From positions 1 to 64,000 of the forward strand of contig RPFO01001790.1 in the NCBI GenBank assembly GCA_009746045.1: a DNA stretch of 64,000 nucleotides, read 5' to 3'. This DNA is from Mesostigma viride (taxonomy: Eukaryota > Streptophyta > Mesostigmatophyceae > Mesostigmatales > Mesostigmataceae). The notes below the pieces were generated by a model that saw only the letters and a list, made by a program, of their open reading frames with translations, was not told where the DNA came from and did not search any database. Both the position numbers and the translations under genes were made by a program. Below are positions 34,606 to 48,967 of this stretch, piece after piece. How positions within the stretch are numbered: the stretch's first letter is position 1; every line of letters starts with the position of its first letter.

Positions 34606-35866
34606 CCTGAACACTTCAAGTCCGTATTTTTGTCAGGGTCCGAGGCGGGGGGGGCCAGCGGGAGCCCAAAATTTTCGGTTTCGTACGGCCGTTTCGGGGG
34701 CGGAGCCCCCTGCTTTTCACAGTTTCGAGCCGTTTTTTTTGCACGCTCCCCTTCTGAACACGTTCAGGTCAGTCAACTCGCAAAAATTGCGTGGGAAGTA
34801 GGCAGAACCGAAAATTCAACAAAAAAAACGTTCAGACTTGTGTTCGAACTTAATTTTTGTTCAGTCTGAGCACTCAAATTTGCCGTTCAGTCTGAACCCT
34901 TAGTAAATGTACTACGATGTTTCGCAAGAGTTGCTTCGGAACAAAATATTTTACCCTGCCGTATATGCCCCCCGCATTTCTCGCGCATTTTGCTGAATTG
35001 AGCTGACGTCATTTTCGTTCAGAACATGTGAGACTCGATCTTAGGAGGGTGTGACGGCGTTCAGGCGAGCGGTTACGGGCGTAACTCGCGGCTCCGCAGG
35101 ATTTCAGGATTTGCCCTCGGGCGTGGGGTGCGATCAGGCCGTACGGTACGGCGCCCGCGGCGATGTCAGGATGTTCGGGTTTCTCCCTTGCGCAACACGA
35201 TCGTAGTTAAGTAGTTGACAAGTTGGGGGCCCCTGCGGGGCCCAGACTTTTTGGCGCCTGAGCGGGCGATTGGCGCGTACACCCGCGGGATGCGTCCTCG
35301 GGAACGCCGGCGCCACGCGGGGTGCGCAGTGCGAAGGGGCAGTGGCCGAGGGCGCCGAGGCGGGGGGGCCAGCGGGAGCCCAAAAATTTCGGTTCCGTAC
35401 GGCCGTTTTTGGGGCTGAGCCCCCTGCTTTTCACAGTTTCTAGCCGTTTTTTGCCACGCTCCCCGTCTGAACACGTTCAGTTGTGTCATCCCGCTAAAAT
35501 TGGCACGAAAATTGCGTGGGAAGTAGGCCGAACCGAAAATTTAACCGACAAACCGTTCAAAATAGGGTTCGAACTAAATTTTCCGCACACTTCTCGTTCA
35601 GTCTGAACAGTCGAAATTTCCCGTTCAGTCTGAACCCTTAGTATTTCTAGTATTTTGTTTGGAGAGAGATCCTTCGTGTATAAACTCTTCCTCCCAGCCG
35701 TATATGCCCCCCGGCATTTCTTGCGCATTTTGCTGAATTCAGCTTCTGTTCAGAATAGGTAAGACTCGATCTTAGGAGGGTGTGACGGCGTTCAGACTAG
35801 CGGTTACGGGCCGTTACTCGCGGCTCCGCAGGATTTCAGGATTTGCCCTCGTTCGTGGGGGTGCGA

Positions 35867-36605
35867 TCAGGCCGTACGGTACGGCGCCCGCGGCGATGTC
35901 AGGATGTTCGGGTTTCTCCCTTGCGCAACACGATCGTAGTTAAGTAGTTGTAGTTGACAAGTTGGGGGCCCCTGCGGGGCCCAGACTTTTTGGCGCCTGA
36001 GCGGGCGATTGGCGCGTACACCCGCGGGATGCGTCCTCGGGAACGCCGGCGCCACGCGGGGTGCGCAGTGCGAAGGGGCAGTGGCCGAGGGCGCCGAGGC
36101 GGGGGGGCCAGCGGGAGCCCAAAAATTTCGGTTCCGTACGGCCGTTTTTGGGGCTGAGCCCCCTGCTTTTCACAGTTTCTAGCCGTTTTTTGCCACGCTC
36201 CCCGTCTGAACACGTTCAGTTGTGTCATCCCGCTAAAATTGGCACGAAAATTGCGTGGGAAGTAGGCCGAACCGAAAATTTAACCGACAAACCGTTCAAA
36301 ATAGGGTTCGAACTAAATTTTCCGCACACTTCTCGTTCAGTCTGAACAGTCGAAATTTCCCGTTCAGTCTGAACCCTTAGTATTTCTAGTATTTTGTTTG
36401 GAGAGAGATCCTTCGTGTATAAACTCTTCCTCCCAGCCGTATATGCCCCCCGGCATTTCTTGCGCATTTTGCTGAATTCAGCTTCTGTTCAGAATAGGTA
36501 AGACTCGATCTTAGGAGGGTGTGACGGCGTTCAGACTAGCGGTTACGGGCCGTTACTCGCGGCTCCGCAGGATTTCAGGATTTGCCCTCGTTCGTGGGGG
36601 TGCGA
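35867..36605. repeat. Satellite B period with 6-bp duplication (739 bp)
   Basis: TAGTTG is duplicated at 35944-35955, giving GTAGTTGTAGTTGACAAG. It is the only length variant seen among the otherwise equal 733-bp periods of this sub-array. Confidence 0.9.
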
Positions 36606-39600
36606 TCAGGCCGTACGGTACGGCGCCCGCGGCGATGTCAGGATGTTCGGGTTTCTCCCTTGCGCAACACGATCGTAGTTAAGTAGTTGACAAGTTGGGG
36701 GCCCCTGCGGGGCCCAGACTTTTTGGCGCCTGAGCGGGCGATTGGCGCGTACACCCGCGGGATGCGTCCTCGGGAACGCCGGCGCCACGCGGGGTGCGCA
36801 GTGCGAAGGGGCAGTGGCCGAGGGCGCCGAGGCGGGGGGGCCAGCGGGAGCCCAAAAATTTCGGTTCCGTACGGCCGTTTTTGGGGCTGAGCCCCCTGCT
36901 TTTCACAGTTTCTAGCCGTTTTTTGCCACGCTCCCCGTCTGAACACGTTCAGTTGTGTCATCCCGCTAAAATTGGCACGAAAATTGCGTGGGAAGTAGGC
37001 CGAACCGAAAATTTAACCGACAAACCGTTCAAAATAGGGTTCGAACTAAATTTTCCGCACACTTCTCGTTCAGTCTGAACAGTCGAAATTTCCCGTTCAG
37101 TCTGAACCCTTAGTATTTCTAGTATTTTGTTTGGAGAGAGATCCTTCGTGTATAAACTCTTCCTCCCAGCCGTATATGCCCCCCGGCATTTCTTGCGCAT
37201 TTTGCTGAATTCAGCTTCTGTTCAGAATAGGTAAGACTCGATCTTAGGAGGGTGTGACGGCGTTCAGACTAGCGGTTACGGGCCGTTACTCGCGGCTCCG
37301 CAGGATTTCAGGATTTGCCCTCGTTCGTGGGGGTGCGATCAGGCCGTACGGTACGGCGCCCGCGGCGATGTCAGGATGTTCGGGTTTCTCCCTTGCGCAA
37401 CACGATCGTAGTTAAGTAGTTGACAAGTTGGGGGCCCCTGCGGGGCCCAGACTTTTTGGCGCCTGAGCGGGCGATTGGCGCGTACACCCGCGGGATGCGT
37501 CCTCGGGAACGCCGGCGCCACGCGGGGTGCGCAGTGCGAAGGGGCAGTGGCCGAGGGCGCCGAGGCGGGGGGGCCAGCGGGAGCCCAAAAATTTCGGTTC
37601 CGTACGGCCGTTTTTGGGGCTGAGCCCCCTGCTTTTCACAGTTTCTAGCCGTTTTTTGCCACGCTCCCCGTCTGAACACGTTCAGTTGTGTCATCCCGCT
37701 AAAATTGGCACGAAAATTGCGTGGGAAGTAGGCCGAACCGAAAATTTAACCGACAAACCGTTCAAAATAGGGTTCGAACTAAATTTTCCGCACACTTCTC
37801 GTTCAGTCTGAACAGTCGAAATTTCCCGTTCAGTCTGAACCCTTAGTATTTCTAGTATTTTGTTTGGAGAGAGATCCTTCGTGTATAAACTCTTCCTCCC
37901 AGCCGTATATGCCCCCCGGCATTTCTTGCGCATTTTGCTGAATTCAGCTTCTGTTCAGAATAGGTAAGACTCGATCTTAGGAGGGTGTGACGGCGTTCAG
38001 ACTAGCGGTTACGGGCCGTTACTCGCGGCTCCGCAGGATTTCAGGATTTGCCCTCGTTCGTGGGGGTGCGATCAGGCCGTACGGTACGGCGCCCGCGGCG
38101 ATGTCAGGATGTTCGGGTTTCTCCCTTGCGCAACACGATCGTAGTTAAGTAGTTGACAAGTTGGGGGCCCCTGCGGGGCCCAGACTTTTTGGCGCCTGAG
38201 CGGGCGATTGGCGCGTACACCCGCGGGATGCGTCCTCGGGAACGCCGGCGCCACGCGGGGTGCGCAGTGCGAAGGGGCAGTGGCCGAGGGCGCCGAGGCG
38301 GGGGGGCCAGCGGGAGCCCAAAAATTTCGGTTCCGTACGGCCGTTTTTGGGGCTGAGCCCCCTGCTTTTCACAGTTTCTAGCCGTTTTTTGCCACGCTCC
38401 CCGTCTGAACACGTTCAGTTGTGTCATCCCGCTAAAATTGGCACGAAAATTGCGTGGGAAGTAGGCCGAACCGAAAATTTAACCGACAAACCGTTCAAAA
38501 TAGGGTTCGAACTAAATTTTCCGCACACTTCTCGTTCAGTCTGAACAGTCGAAATTTCCCGTTCAGTCTGAACCCTTAGTATTTCTAGTATTTTGTTTGG
38601 AGAGAGATCCTTCGTGTATAAACTCTTCCTCCCAGCCGTATATGCCCCCCGGCATTTCTTGCGCATTTTGCTGAATTCAGCTTCTGTTCAGAATAGGTAA
38701 GACTCGATCTTAGGAGGGTGTGACGGCGTTCAGACTAGCGGTTACGGGCCGTTACTCGCGGCTCCGCAGGATTTCAGGATTTGCCCTCGTTCGTGGGGGT
38801 GCGATCAGGCCGTACGGTACGGCGCCCGCGGCGATGTCAGGATGTTCGGGTTTCTCCCTTGCGCAACACGATCGTAGTTAAGTAGTTGACAAGTTGGGGG
38901 CCCCTGCGGGGCCCAGACTTTTTGGCGCCTGAGCGGGCGATTGGCGCGTACACCCGCGGGATGCGTCCTCGGGAACGCCGGCGCCACGCGGGGTGCGCAG
39001 TGCGAAGGGGCAGTGGCCGAGGGCGCCGAGGCGGGGGGGCCAGCGGGAGCCCAAAAATTTCGGTTCCGTACGGCCGTTTTTGGGGCTGAGCCCCCTGCTT
39101 TTCACAGTTTCTAGCCGTTTTTTGCCACGCTCCCCGTCTGAACACGTTCAGTTGTGTCATCCCGCTAAAATTGGCACGAAAATTGCGTGGGAAGTAGGCC
39201 GAACCGAAAATTTAACCGACAAACCGTTCAAAATAGGGTTCGAACTAAATTTTCCGCACACTTCTCGTTCAGTCTGAACAGTCGAAATTTCCCGTTCAGT
39301 CTGAACCCTTAGTATTTCTAGTATTTTGTTTGGAGAGAGATCCTTCGTGTATAAACTCTTCCTCCCAGCCGTATATGCCCCCCGGCATTTCTTGCGCATT
39401 TTGCTGAATTCAGCTTCTGTTCAGAATAGGTAAGACTCGATCTTAGGAGGGTGTGACGGCGTTCAGACTAGCGGTTACGGGCCGTTACTCGCGGCTCCGC
39501 AGGATTTCAGGATTTGCCCTCGTTCGTGGGGGTGCGATCAGGCCGTACGGTACGGCGCCCGCGGCGATGTCAGGATGTTCGGGTTTCTCCCTTGCGCAAC

Positions 39601-42600
39601 ACGATCGTAGTTAAGTAGTTGACAAGTTGGGGGCCCCTGCGGGGCCCAGACTTTTTGGCGCCTGAGCGGGCGATTGGCGCGTACACCCGCGGGATGCGTC
39701 CTCGGGAACGCCGGCGCCACGCGGGGTGCGCAGTGCGAAGGGGCAGTGGCCGAGGGCGCCGAGGCGGGGGGGCCAGCGGGAGCCCAAAAATTTCGGTTCC
39801 GTACGGCCGTTTTTGGGGCTGAGCCCCCTGCTTTTCACAGTTTCTAGCCGTTTTTTGCCACGCTCCCCGTCTGAACACGTTCAGTTGTGTCATCCCGCTA
39901 AAATTGGCACGAAAATTGCGTGGGAAGTAGGCCGAACCGAAAATTTAACCGACAAACCGTTCAAAATAGGGTTCGAACTAAATTTTCCGCACACTTCTCG
40001 TTCAGTCTGAACAGTCGAAATTTCCCGTTCAGTCTGAACCCTTAGTATTTCTAGTATTTTGTTTGGAGAGAGATCCTTCGTGTATAAACTCTTCCTCCCA
40101 GCCGTATATGCCCCCCGGCATTTCTTGCGCATTTTGCTGAATTCAGCTTCTGTTCAGAATAGGTAAGACTCGATCTTAGGAGGGTGTGACGGCGTTCAGA
40201 CTAGCGGTTACGGGCCGTTACTCGCGGCTCCGCAGGATTTCAGGATTTGCCCTCGTTCGTGGGGGTGCGATCAGGCCGTACGGTACGGCGCCCGCGGCGA
40301 TGTCAGGATGTTCGGGTTTCTCCCTTGCGCAACACGATCGTAGTTAAGTAGTTGACAAGTTGGGGGCCCCTGCGGGGCCCAGACTTTTTGGCGCCTGAGC
40401 GGGCGATTGGCGCGTACACCCGCGGGATGCGTCCTCGGGAACGCCGGCGCCACGCGGGGTGCGCAGTGCGAAGGGGCAGTGGCCGAGGGCGCCGAGGCGG
40501 GGGGGCCAGCGGGAGCCCAAAAATTTCGGTTCCGTACGGCCGTTTTTGGGGCTGAGCCCCCTGCTTTTCACAGTTTCTAGCCGTTTTTTGCCACGCTCCC
40601 CGTCTGAACACGTTCAGTTGTGTCATCCCGCTAAAATTGGCACGAAAATTGCGTGGGAAGTAGGCCGAACCGAAAATTTAACCGACAAACCGTTCAAAAT
40701 AGGGTTCGAACTAAATTTTCCGCACACTTCTCGTTCAGTCTGAACAGTCGAAATTTCCCGTTCAGTCTGAACCCTTAGTATTTCTAGTATTTTGTTTGGA
40801 GAGAGATCCTTCGTGTATAAACTCTTCCTCCCAGCCGTATATGCCCCCCGGCATTTCTTGCGCATTTTGCTGAATTCAGCTTCTGTTCAGAATAGGTAAG
40901 ACTCGATCTTAGGAGGGTGTGACGGCGTTCAGACTAGCGGTTACGGGCCGTTACTCGCGGCTCCGCAGGATTTCAGGATTTGCCCTCGTTCGTGGGGGTG
41001 CGATCAGGCCGTACGGTACGGCGCCCGCGGCGATGTCAGGATGTTCGGGTTTCTCCCTTGCGCAACACGATCGTAGTTAAGTAGTTGACAAGTTGGGGGC
41101 CCCTGCGGGGCCCAGACTTTTTGGCGCCTGAGCGGGCGATTGGCGCGTACACCCGCGGGATGCGTCCTCGGGAACGCCGGCGCCACGCGGGGTGCGCAGT
41201 GCGAAGGGGCAGTGGCCGAGGGCGCCGAGGCGGGGGGGCCAGCGGGAGCCCAAAAATTTCGGTTCCGTACGGCCGTTTTTGGGGCTGAGCCCCCTGCTTT
41301 TCACAGTTTCGAGCCGTTTTTTTCCCACGCTCGCCGTCTGAACACGTTCAGGTCAGTAATCTCGCTAAAATTGGCACGGAAATGGCGTGGGAAGTAGGCC
41401 GAACCGAAAATTTAACCAAAACCGTTCAAAAAGTGTTCGAACTAAATTTTCGTTCAGTCTGAACACTCGAAATTTCCCGTTCAGTCTGAACCCTTAGTAT
41501 TAGTAGTATGTTTGGAGAGAGATCCTTCGTGTAAAACTTTCAGCCGTATATGCCCCCGGCATTTCTCGCGCATTTTGCTGAATTCAGCTTCTGTTCAGAA
41601 TATAGACTCGATCTTAGGAGGGTGTGACGGCGTTCAGGCCGGCGGTTACGGGCCGTAACTCGCGGCTCCGCAGGATTTCAGGATTTGCCCTCGTTCGTGG
41701 GGGTGCGATCAGGCCGTACGGTACGGCGCCCGCGGCGATGTCAGGATGTTCGGGTTCTCCCTTGCGCAACACGATCGTAGTTAAGTAGTTGACAAGTTGG
41801 GGGCCCCTTCGGGGCCCAGACTTTTTGGCGCCTGAGCGGGCGATTGGCGCGTACACCCGCGGGGTGCGTCCTCGGGAACGCCGGCGCCACGCGGGGTGCG
41901 CAGTGCGAAGGGGCAGTGGCCGAGGGCGCCGAGGCGGGGGGGCCAGCGGGAGCCCAAAAATTTCGGTTCGTACGGCCGTTTTTTAGGCGGAGCCCCTGCT
42001 TTTCACAGTTTCGAGCCGTTTTTTTCCACGCTCCCGTCTGAACACGTTCAGGTCAGTCATCTCGCTAAAATTGGCACGAAATTGCGTGGGAAGTAGGCCG
42101 AACCGAAAATTGAACCAAAAACCGTTCAGAAAAGTGTTCGAACTCAATTTTCGTTCAGTCTGAACACTCGAAATTTCCCGTTCAGTCTGAACCCTTAGTA
42201 TTTGTAGTAGGATGTTTGGAGAGAGATCCTTCGTATAAACTCTTTCCCTGCCGTATATGCCCCCGGCATTTCTCGCGCATTTTGCTGAATTCAGCTTCTG
42301 TTCAGAACTCCTGAGACTCGATCTTAGGAGGGTGTGACGGCGTTCAGGCCGGCGGTTACGGGCCGTAACTCGCGGCTCCGCAGGATTTCAGGATTTGCCC
42401 TCGTTCGTGGGGTGCGATCAGGCCGTACGGTACGGCGCCCGCGGCGATGTCAGGATGTTCGGGTTCTCCCTTGCGCAACACGATCGTAGTTAAGTAGTTG
42501 ACAAGTTGGGGGCCCCTTCGGGGCCCAGACTTTTTGGCGCCTGAGCGGGCGATTGGCGCGTACACCCGCGGGGTGCGTCCTCGGGAACGCCGGCGCCACG

Positions 42601-45369
42601 CGGGGTGCGCAGTGCGAAGGGGCAGTGGCCGAGGGCGCCGAGGCGGGGGGGCCAGCGGGAGCCCAAAAATTTCGGTTCGTACGGCCGTTTTTTAGGCGGA
42701 GCCCCCTGCTTTTCACAGTTTCGAGCCGTTTTTTTCCACGCTCCCCGTCTGAACACGTTCAGGTCAGTCATCTCGCTAAAATTGGCACGAAATTGCGTGG
42801 GAAGTAGGCCGAACCGAAAATTGAACCAAAAACCGTTCAGAAAGTGTTCGAACTCAATTTTCGTTCAGTCTGAACACTCAAATTTCCCGTTCAGTCTGAA
42901 CCCTTAGTATTTGTAGTAGGATGTTTGGAGAGAGATCCTTCGTATAAACTCTTTCCCTGCCGTATATGCCCCCGGCATTTCTCGCGCATTTTGCTGAATT
43001 CAGCTTCTGTTCAGAATCTGAGACTCGATCTTAGGAGGGTGTGACGGCGTTCAGGCCGGCGGTTACGGGCCGTACTCGCGGCTCCGCAGGATTTCAGGAT
43101 TTGCCCTCGTTCGTGGGGTGCGATCAGGCCGTACGGTACGGCGCCCGCGGCGATGTCAGGATGTTCGGGTTCTCCCTTGCGCAACACGATCGTAGTTAAG
43201 TAGTTGACAAGTTGGGGGCCCCTGCGGGGCCCAGACTTTTTGGCGCCTGAGCGGGCGATTGGCGCGTACACCCGCGGGATGCGTCCTCGGGAACGCCGGC
43301 GCCACGCGGGGTGCGCAGTGCGAAGGGGCAGTGGCCGAGGGCGCCGAGGCGGGGGGGCCAGCGGGAGCCCAAAAATTTCGGTTCCGTACGGCCGTTTTTG
43401 GGGCTGAGCCCCCTGCTTTTCACAGTTTCTAGCCGTTTTTTGCCACGCTCCCCGTCTGAACACGTTCAGTTGTGTCATCCCGCTAAAATTGGCACGAAAA
43501 TTGCGTGGGAAGTAGGCCGAACCGAAAATTTAACCGACAAACCGTTCAAAATAGGGTTCGAACTAAATTTTCCGCACACTTCTCGTTCAGTCTGAACAGT
43601 CGAAATTTCCCGTTCAGTCTGAACCCTTAGTATTTCTAGTATTTTGTTTGGAGAGAGATCCTTCGTGTATAAACTCTTCCTCCCAGCCGTATATGCCCCC
43701 GGCATTTCTTGCGCATTTTGCTGAATTCAGCTTCTGTTCAGAATAGGTAAGACTCGATCTTAGGAGGGTGTGACGGCGTTCAGACTAGCGGTTACGGGCC
43801 GTTACTCGCGGCTCCGCAGGATTTCAGGATTTGCCCTCGTTCGTGGGGGTGCGATCAGGCCGTACGGTACGGCGCCCGCGGCGATGTCAGGATGTTCGGG
43901 TTTCTCCCTTGCGCAACACGATCGTAGTTAAGTAGTTGACAAGTTGGGGGCCCCTGCGGGGCCCAGACTTTTTGGCGCCTGAGCGGGCGATTGGCGCGTA
44001 CACCCGCGGGATGCGTCCTCGGGAACGCCGGCGCCACGCGGGGTGCGCAGTGCGAAGGGGCAGTGGCCGAGGGCGCCGAGGCGGGGGGGCCAGCGGGAGC
44101 CCAAAAATTTCGGTTCCGTACGGCCGTTTTTGGGGCTGAGCCCCCTGCTTTTCACAGTTTCTAGCCGTTTTTTGCCACGCTCCCCGTCTGAACACGTTCA
44201 GTTGTGTCATCCCGCTAAAATTGGCACGAAAATTGCGTGGGAAGTAGGCCGAACCGAAAATTTAACCGACAAACCGTTCAAAATAGGGTTCGAACTAAAT
44301 TTTCCGCACACTTCTCGTTCAGTCTGAACAGTCGAAATTTCCCGTTCAGTCTGAACCCTTAGTATTTCTAGTATTTTGTTTGGAGAGAGATCCTTCGTGT
44401 ATAAACTCTTCCTCCCAGCCGTATATGCCCCCGGCATTTCTTGCGCATTTTGCTGAATTCAGCTTCTGTTCAGAATAGGTAAGACTCGATCTTAGGAGGG
44501 TGTGACGGCGTTCAGACTAGCGGTTACGGGCCGTTACTCGCGGCTCCGCAGGATTTCAGGATTTGCCCTCGTTCGTGGGGGTGCGATCAGGCCGTACGGT
44601 ACGGCGCCCGCGGCGATGTCAGGATGTTCGGGTTTCTCCCTTGCGCAACACGATCGTAGTTAAGTAGTTGACAAGTTGGGGGCCCCTTCGGGGCCCAGAC
44701 TTTTTGGCGCCTGAGCGGGCGATTGGCGCGTACACCCGCGGGGTGCGTCCTCGGGAACGCCGGCGCCACGCGGGGCGCGCAGTGCGAAGGGGCAGTGGCC
44801 GAGGGCGCCGAGGCGGGGGGGCCAGCGGGAGCCCAAAAATTTCGGTTCGTACGGCCGTTTTTTAGGCGGAGCCCCCTGCTTTTCACAGTTTCGAGCCGTT
44901 TTTTTCCACGCTCCCCGTCTGAACACGTTCAGGTCAGTCATCTCGCTAAAATTGGCACGAAATTGCGTGGGAAGTAGGCCGAACCGAAAATTAACCAAAA
45001 ACCGTTCAGAAATGTGTTCGAACTCAATTTCGTTCAGTCTGAACACTTGAAATTTCCCGTTCAGTCTGAACCCTTAGTATTTGTAGTAGGATGTTTGCTT
45101 CGGCAAAAAACTCTTTCCCTGCCGTATATGCCCCCGGCATTTCTCGCGCATTTTGCTGAATTCAGCTTCTGTTCAGAACTGCTGACTCGATCTTAGGAGG
45201 GTGTGACGGCGTTCAGGCCGGCGGTTACGGGCCGTAACTCGCGGCTCCGCAGGATTTCAGGATTTGCCCTCGCGTGGGGTGCGATCAGGCCGTACGGTAC
45301 GGCGCCCGCGGCGATGTCAGGATGTTCGGGTTCTCCCTTGCGCAACACGATCGTAGTTAAGTAGTTGAC

Positions 45370-48300
45370 AAGTTGGGGGCCCCTTCGGGGCCCAGACTTT
45401 TTGGCGCCTGAGCGGGCGATTGGCGCGTACACCCGCGGGGTGCGTCCTCGGGAACGCCGGCGCCACGCGGGGTGCGCAGTGCGAAGGGGCAGTGGCCAAG
45501 GGCGCCGAGGCGGGGGGGCCAGCGGGAGCCCAAAAATTTCGGCTTCGTACGGCCGTTTTTTAGGCGGAGCCTCCTGCTTTTCACAGTTTCGAGCCGTTTT
45601 TTTCCCACGCTCGCCGTCTGAACACGTTCAGGTCAGTAATCTCGCTAAAATTGGCACGGAAATGCGTGGGAAGTAGGCCGAACCGAAAATTGAACCAAAA
45701 ACCCGTTCAGAAAAGTGTTCGAACTCAATTTTCGTTCAGTCTGAACACTCAAAATTTCCCGTTCAGTCTGAACCCTTAGTATTTGTAGTAGGATGTTTGG
45801 AGAGAGATCCTTCCCGTAGTAACAAGTTAATCAGCCGTATATGCCCCACGGCATTTCTCGCGCATTTTGCTGAATTCAGTTCTGTTCAGAACACATCAGA
45901 CTCGATCTTAGAGGGTGTGACGGCGTTCAGGCCGGCGGTTACGGGCGTAACTCGCGGCTCCGCAGGATTTCAGGATGGCCTTCGATCGTGGGGGTGCGAT
46001 CAGGCCGTACGGTACGGCGCCCGCGGCGATGTCAGGATGTTCGGGGTTCTCCCTTGCGCAACACGATCGTAGTTAAGTAGTTGACAAGTTGGGGGCCCCT
46101 TCGGGGCCCAGACTTTTTGGCGCCTGAGCGGGCGATTGGCGCGTACACCCGCGGGGTGCGTCCTCGGGAACGCCGGCGCCACGCGGGGTGCGCAGTGCGA
46201 AGGGGCAGTGGCCAAGGGCGCCGAGGCGGGGGGGCCAGCGGGAGCCCAAAAATTTCGGCTTCGTACGGCCGTTTTTTAGGCGGAGCCTCCTGCTTTTCAC
46301 AGTTTCGAGCCGTTTTTTTCCCACGCTCGCCGTCTGAACACGTTCAGGTCAGTAATCTCGCTAAAATTGGCACGGAAATGGCGTGGGAAGTAGGCCGAAC
46401 CGAAAATTGAACCAAAAACCCGTTCAGAAAAGTGTTCGAACTCAATTTTCGTTCAGTCTGAACACTCAAAATTTCCCGTTCAGTCTGAACACTTAGTAAA
46501 TGTAGTAGGATGTTTGGAGAGAGATCCTTCCCGTAGTAACAAGTTAATCAGCCGTATATGCCCCACGGCATTTCTCGCGCATTTTGCTGAATTCAGTTTC
46601 TGTTCAGAACACATCAGACTCGATCTTACGAGGGTGTGACGGCGTTCAGGCCGGCGGTTACGGGACGTAACTCGCGGCTCCGCAGGATTTCAGGATGGCC
46701 TTCGATCGTGGGGGTGCGATCAGGCCGTACGGTACGGCGCCCGCGGCGGTGTCAGGATGTTCGGGGTTCTCCCTTGCGCAACACGATCGTAGTTAAGTAG
46801 TTGACAAGTTGGGGGCCCCTTCGGGGCCCAGACTTTTTGGCGCCTGAGCGGGCGATTGGCGCGTACACCCGCGGGGTGCGTCCTCGGGAACGCCGGCGCC
46901 ACGCGGGGTGCGCAGTGCGAAGGGGCAGTGGCCAAGGGCGCCGAGGCGGGGGGGCCAGCGGGAGCCCAAAAATTTCGGCTTCGTACGGCCGTTTTTTAGG
47001 CGGAGCCTCCTGCTTTTCACAGTTTCGAGCCGTTTTTTTCCCACGCTCGCCGTCTGAACACGTTCAGGTCAGTAATCTCGCTAAAATTGGCACGGAAATG
47101 GCGTGGGAAGTAGGCCGAACCGAAAATTGAACCAAAAACCCGTTCAGAAAAGTGTTCGAACTCAATTTTCGTTCAGTCTGAACACTCAAAATTTCCCGTT
47201 CAGTCTGAACACTTAGTAAATGTAGTAGGATGTTTGGAGAGAGATCCTTCCCGTAGTAACAAGTTAATCAGCCGTATATGCCCCACGGCATTTCTCGCGC
47301 ATTTTGCTGAATTCAGTTTCTGTTCAGAACACATCAGACTCGATCTTACGAGGGTGTGACGGCGTTCAGGCCGGCGGTTACGGGACGTAACTCGCGGCTC
47401 CGCAGGATTTCAGGGATGGCCTTCGATCGTGGGGGTGCGATCAGGCCGTACGGTACGGCGCCCGCGGCGGTGTCAGGATGTTCGGGGTTCTCCCTTGCGC
47501 AACACGATCGTAGTTAAGTAGTTGACAAGTTGGGGGCCCCTTCGGGGCCCGGACTTTTTGGCGCCTGAGCGGGCGATTGGCGCGTACACCCGCGGGGTGC
47601 GTCCTCGGGAACGCCGGCGCCACGCGGGGCGCGCAGTGCGAAGGGGCAGTGGCCGAGGGCGCCGAGGCGGGGGGGCCAGCGGGAGCCCAAAAATTTCGGC
47701 TTCGTACGGCCGTTTTTTAGGCGGAGCCTCCTGCTTTTCACAGTTTCGAGCCGTTTTTTTCCCACGCTCGCCGTCTGAACACGTTCAGGTCAGTAATCTC
47801 GCTAAAATTGGCACGGAAATGGCGTGGGAAGTAGGCCGAACCGAAAATTGAACCAAAAACCCGTTCAGAAAAGTGTTCGAACTCAATTTTCGTTCAGTCT
47901 GAACACTCAAAATTTCCCGTTCAGTCTGAACACTTAGTAAATGTAGTAGGATGTTTGGAGAGAGATCCTTCCCGTAGTAACAAGTTAATCAGCCGTATAT
48001 GCCCCACGGCATTTCTCGCGCATTTTGCTGAATTCAGTTTCTGTTCAGAACACATCAGACTCGATCTTACGAGGGTGTGACGGCGTTCAGGCCGGCGGTT
48101 ACGGGACGTAACTCGCGGCTCCGCAGGATTTCAGGGATGGCCTTCGATCGTGGGGGTGCGATCAGGCCGTACGGTACGGCGCCCGCGGCGGTGTCAGGAT
48201 GTTCGGGGTTCTCCCTTGCGCAACACGATCGTAGTTAAGTAGTTGACAAGTTGGGGGCCCCTTCGGGGCCCAGACTTTTTGGCGCCTGAGCGGGCGATTG

Positions 48301-48967
48301 GCGCGTACACCCGCGGGGTGCGTCCTCGGGAACGCCGGCGCCACGCGGGGTGCGCAGTGCGAAGGGGCAGTGGCCAAGGGCGCCGAGGCGGGGGGGCCAG
48401 CGGGAGCCCAAAAATTTCGGCTTCGTACGGCCGTTTTTTAGGCGGAGCCTCCTGCTTTTCACAGTTTCGAGCCGTTTTTTTCCCACGCTCGCCGTCTGAA
48501 CACGTTCAGGTCAGTAATCTCGCTAAAATTGGCACGGAAATGGCGTGGGAAGTAGGCCGAACCGAAAATTGAACCAAAAACCCGTTCAGAAAAGTGTTCG
48601 AACTCAATTTTCGTTCAGTCTGAACACTCAAAATTTCCCGTTCAGTCTGAACACTTAGTAAATGTAGTAGGATGTTTGGAGAGAGATCCTTCCCGTAGTA
48701 ACAAGTTAATCAGCCGTATATGCCCCACGGCATTTCTCGCGCATTTTGCTGAATTCAGTTTCTGTTCAGAACACATCAGACTCGATCTTACGAGGGTGTG
48801 ACGGCGTTCAGGCCGGCGGTTACGGGACGTAACTCGCGGCTCCGCAGGATTTCAGGGATGGCCTTCGATCGTGGGGGTGCGATCAGGCCGTACGGTACGG
48901 CGCCCGCGGCGGTGTCAGGATGTTCGGGTTCTCCCTTGCGCAACACGATCGTAGTTAAGTAGTTGAC
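45370..48967. repeat. 720-bp satellite B subtype, five units
   Basis: Successive units of 716, 720, 721, 721 and 720 bp share GGCGGAGCCTCC, CACGCTCGCCG and TGAACACTTAGTAAATG variants not found in the 733-bp type. They are nearly identical to each other, which indicates recent local amplification. Confidence 0.9.
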
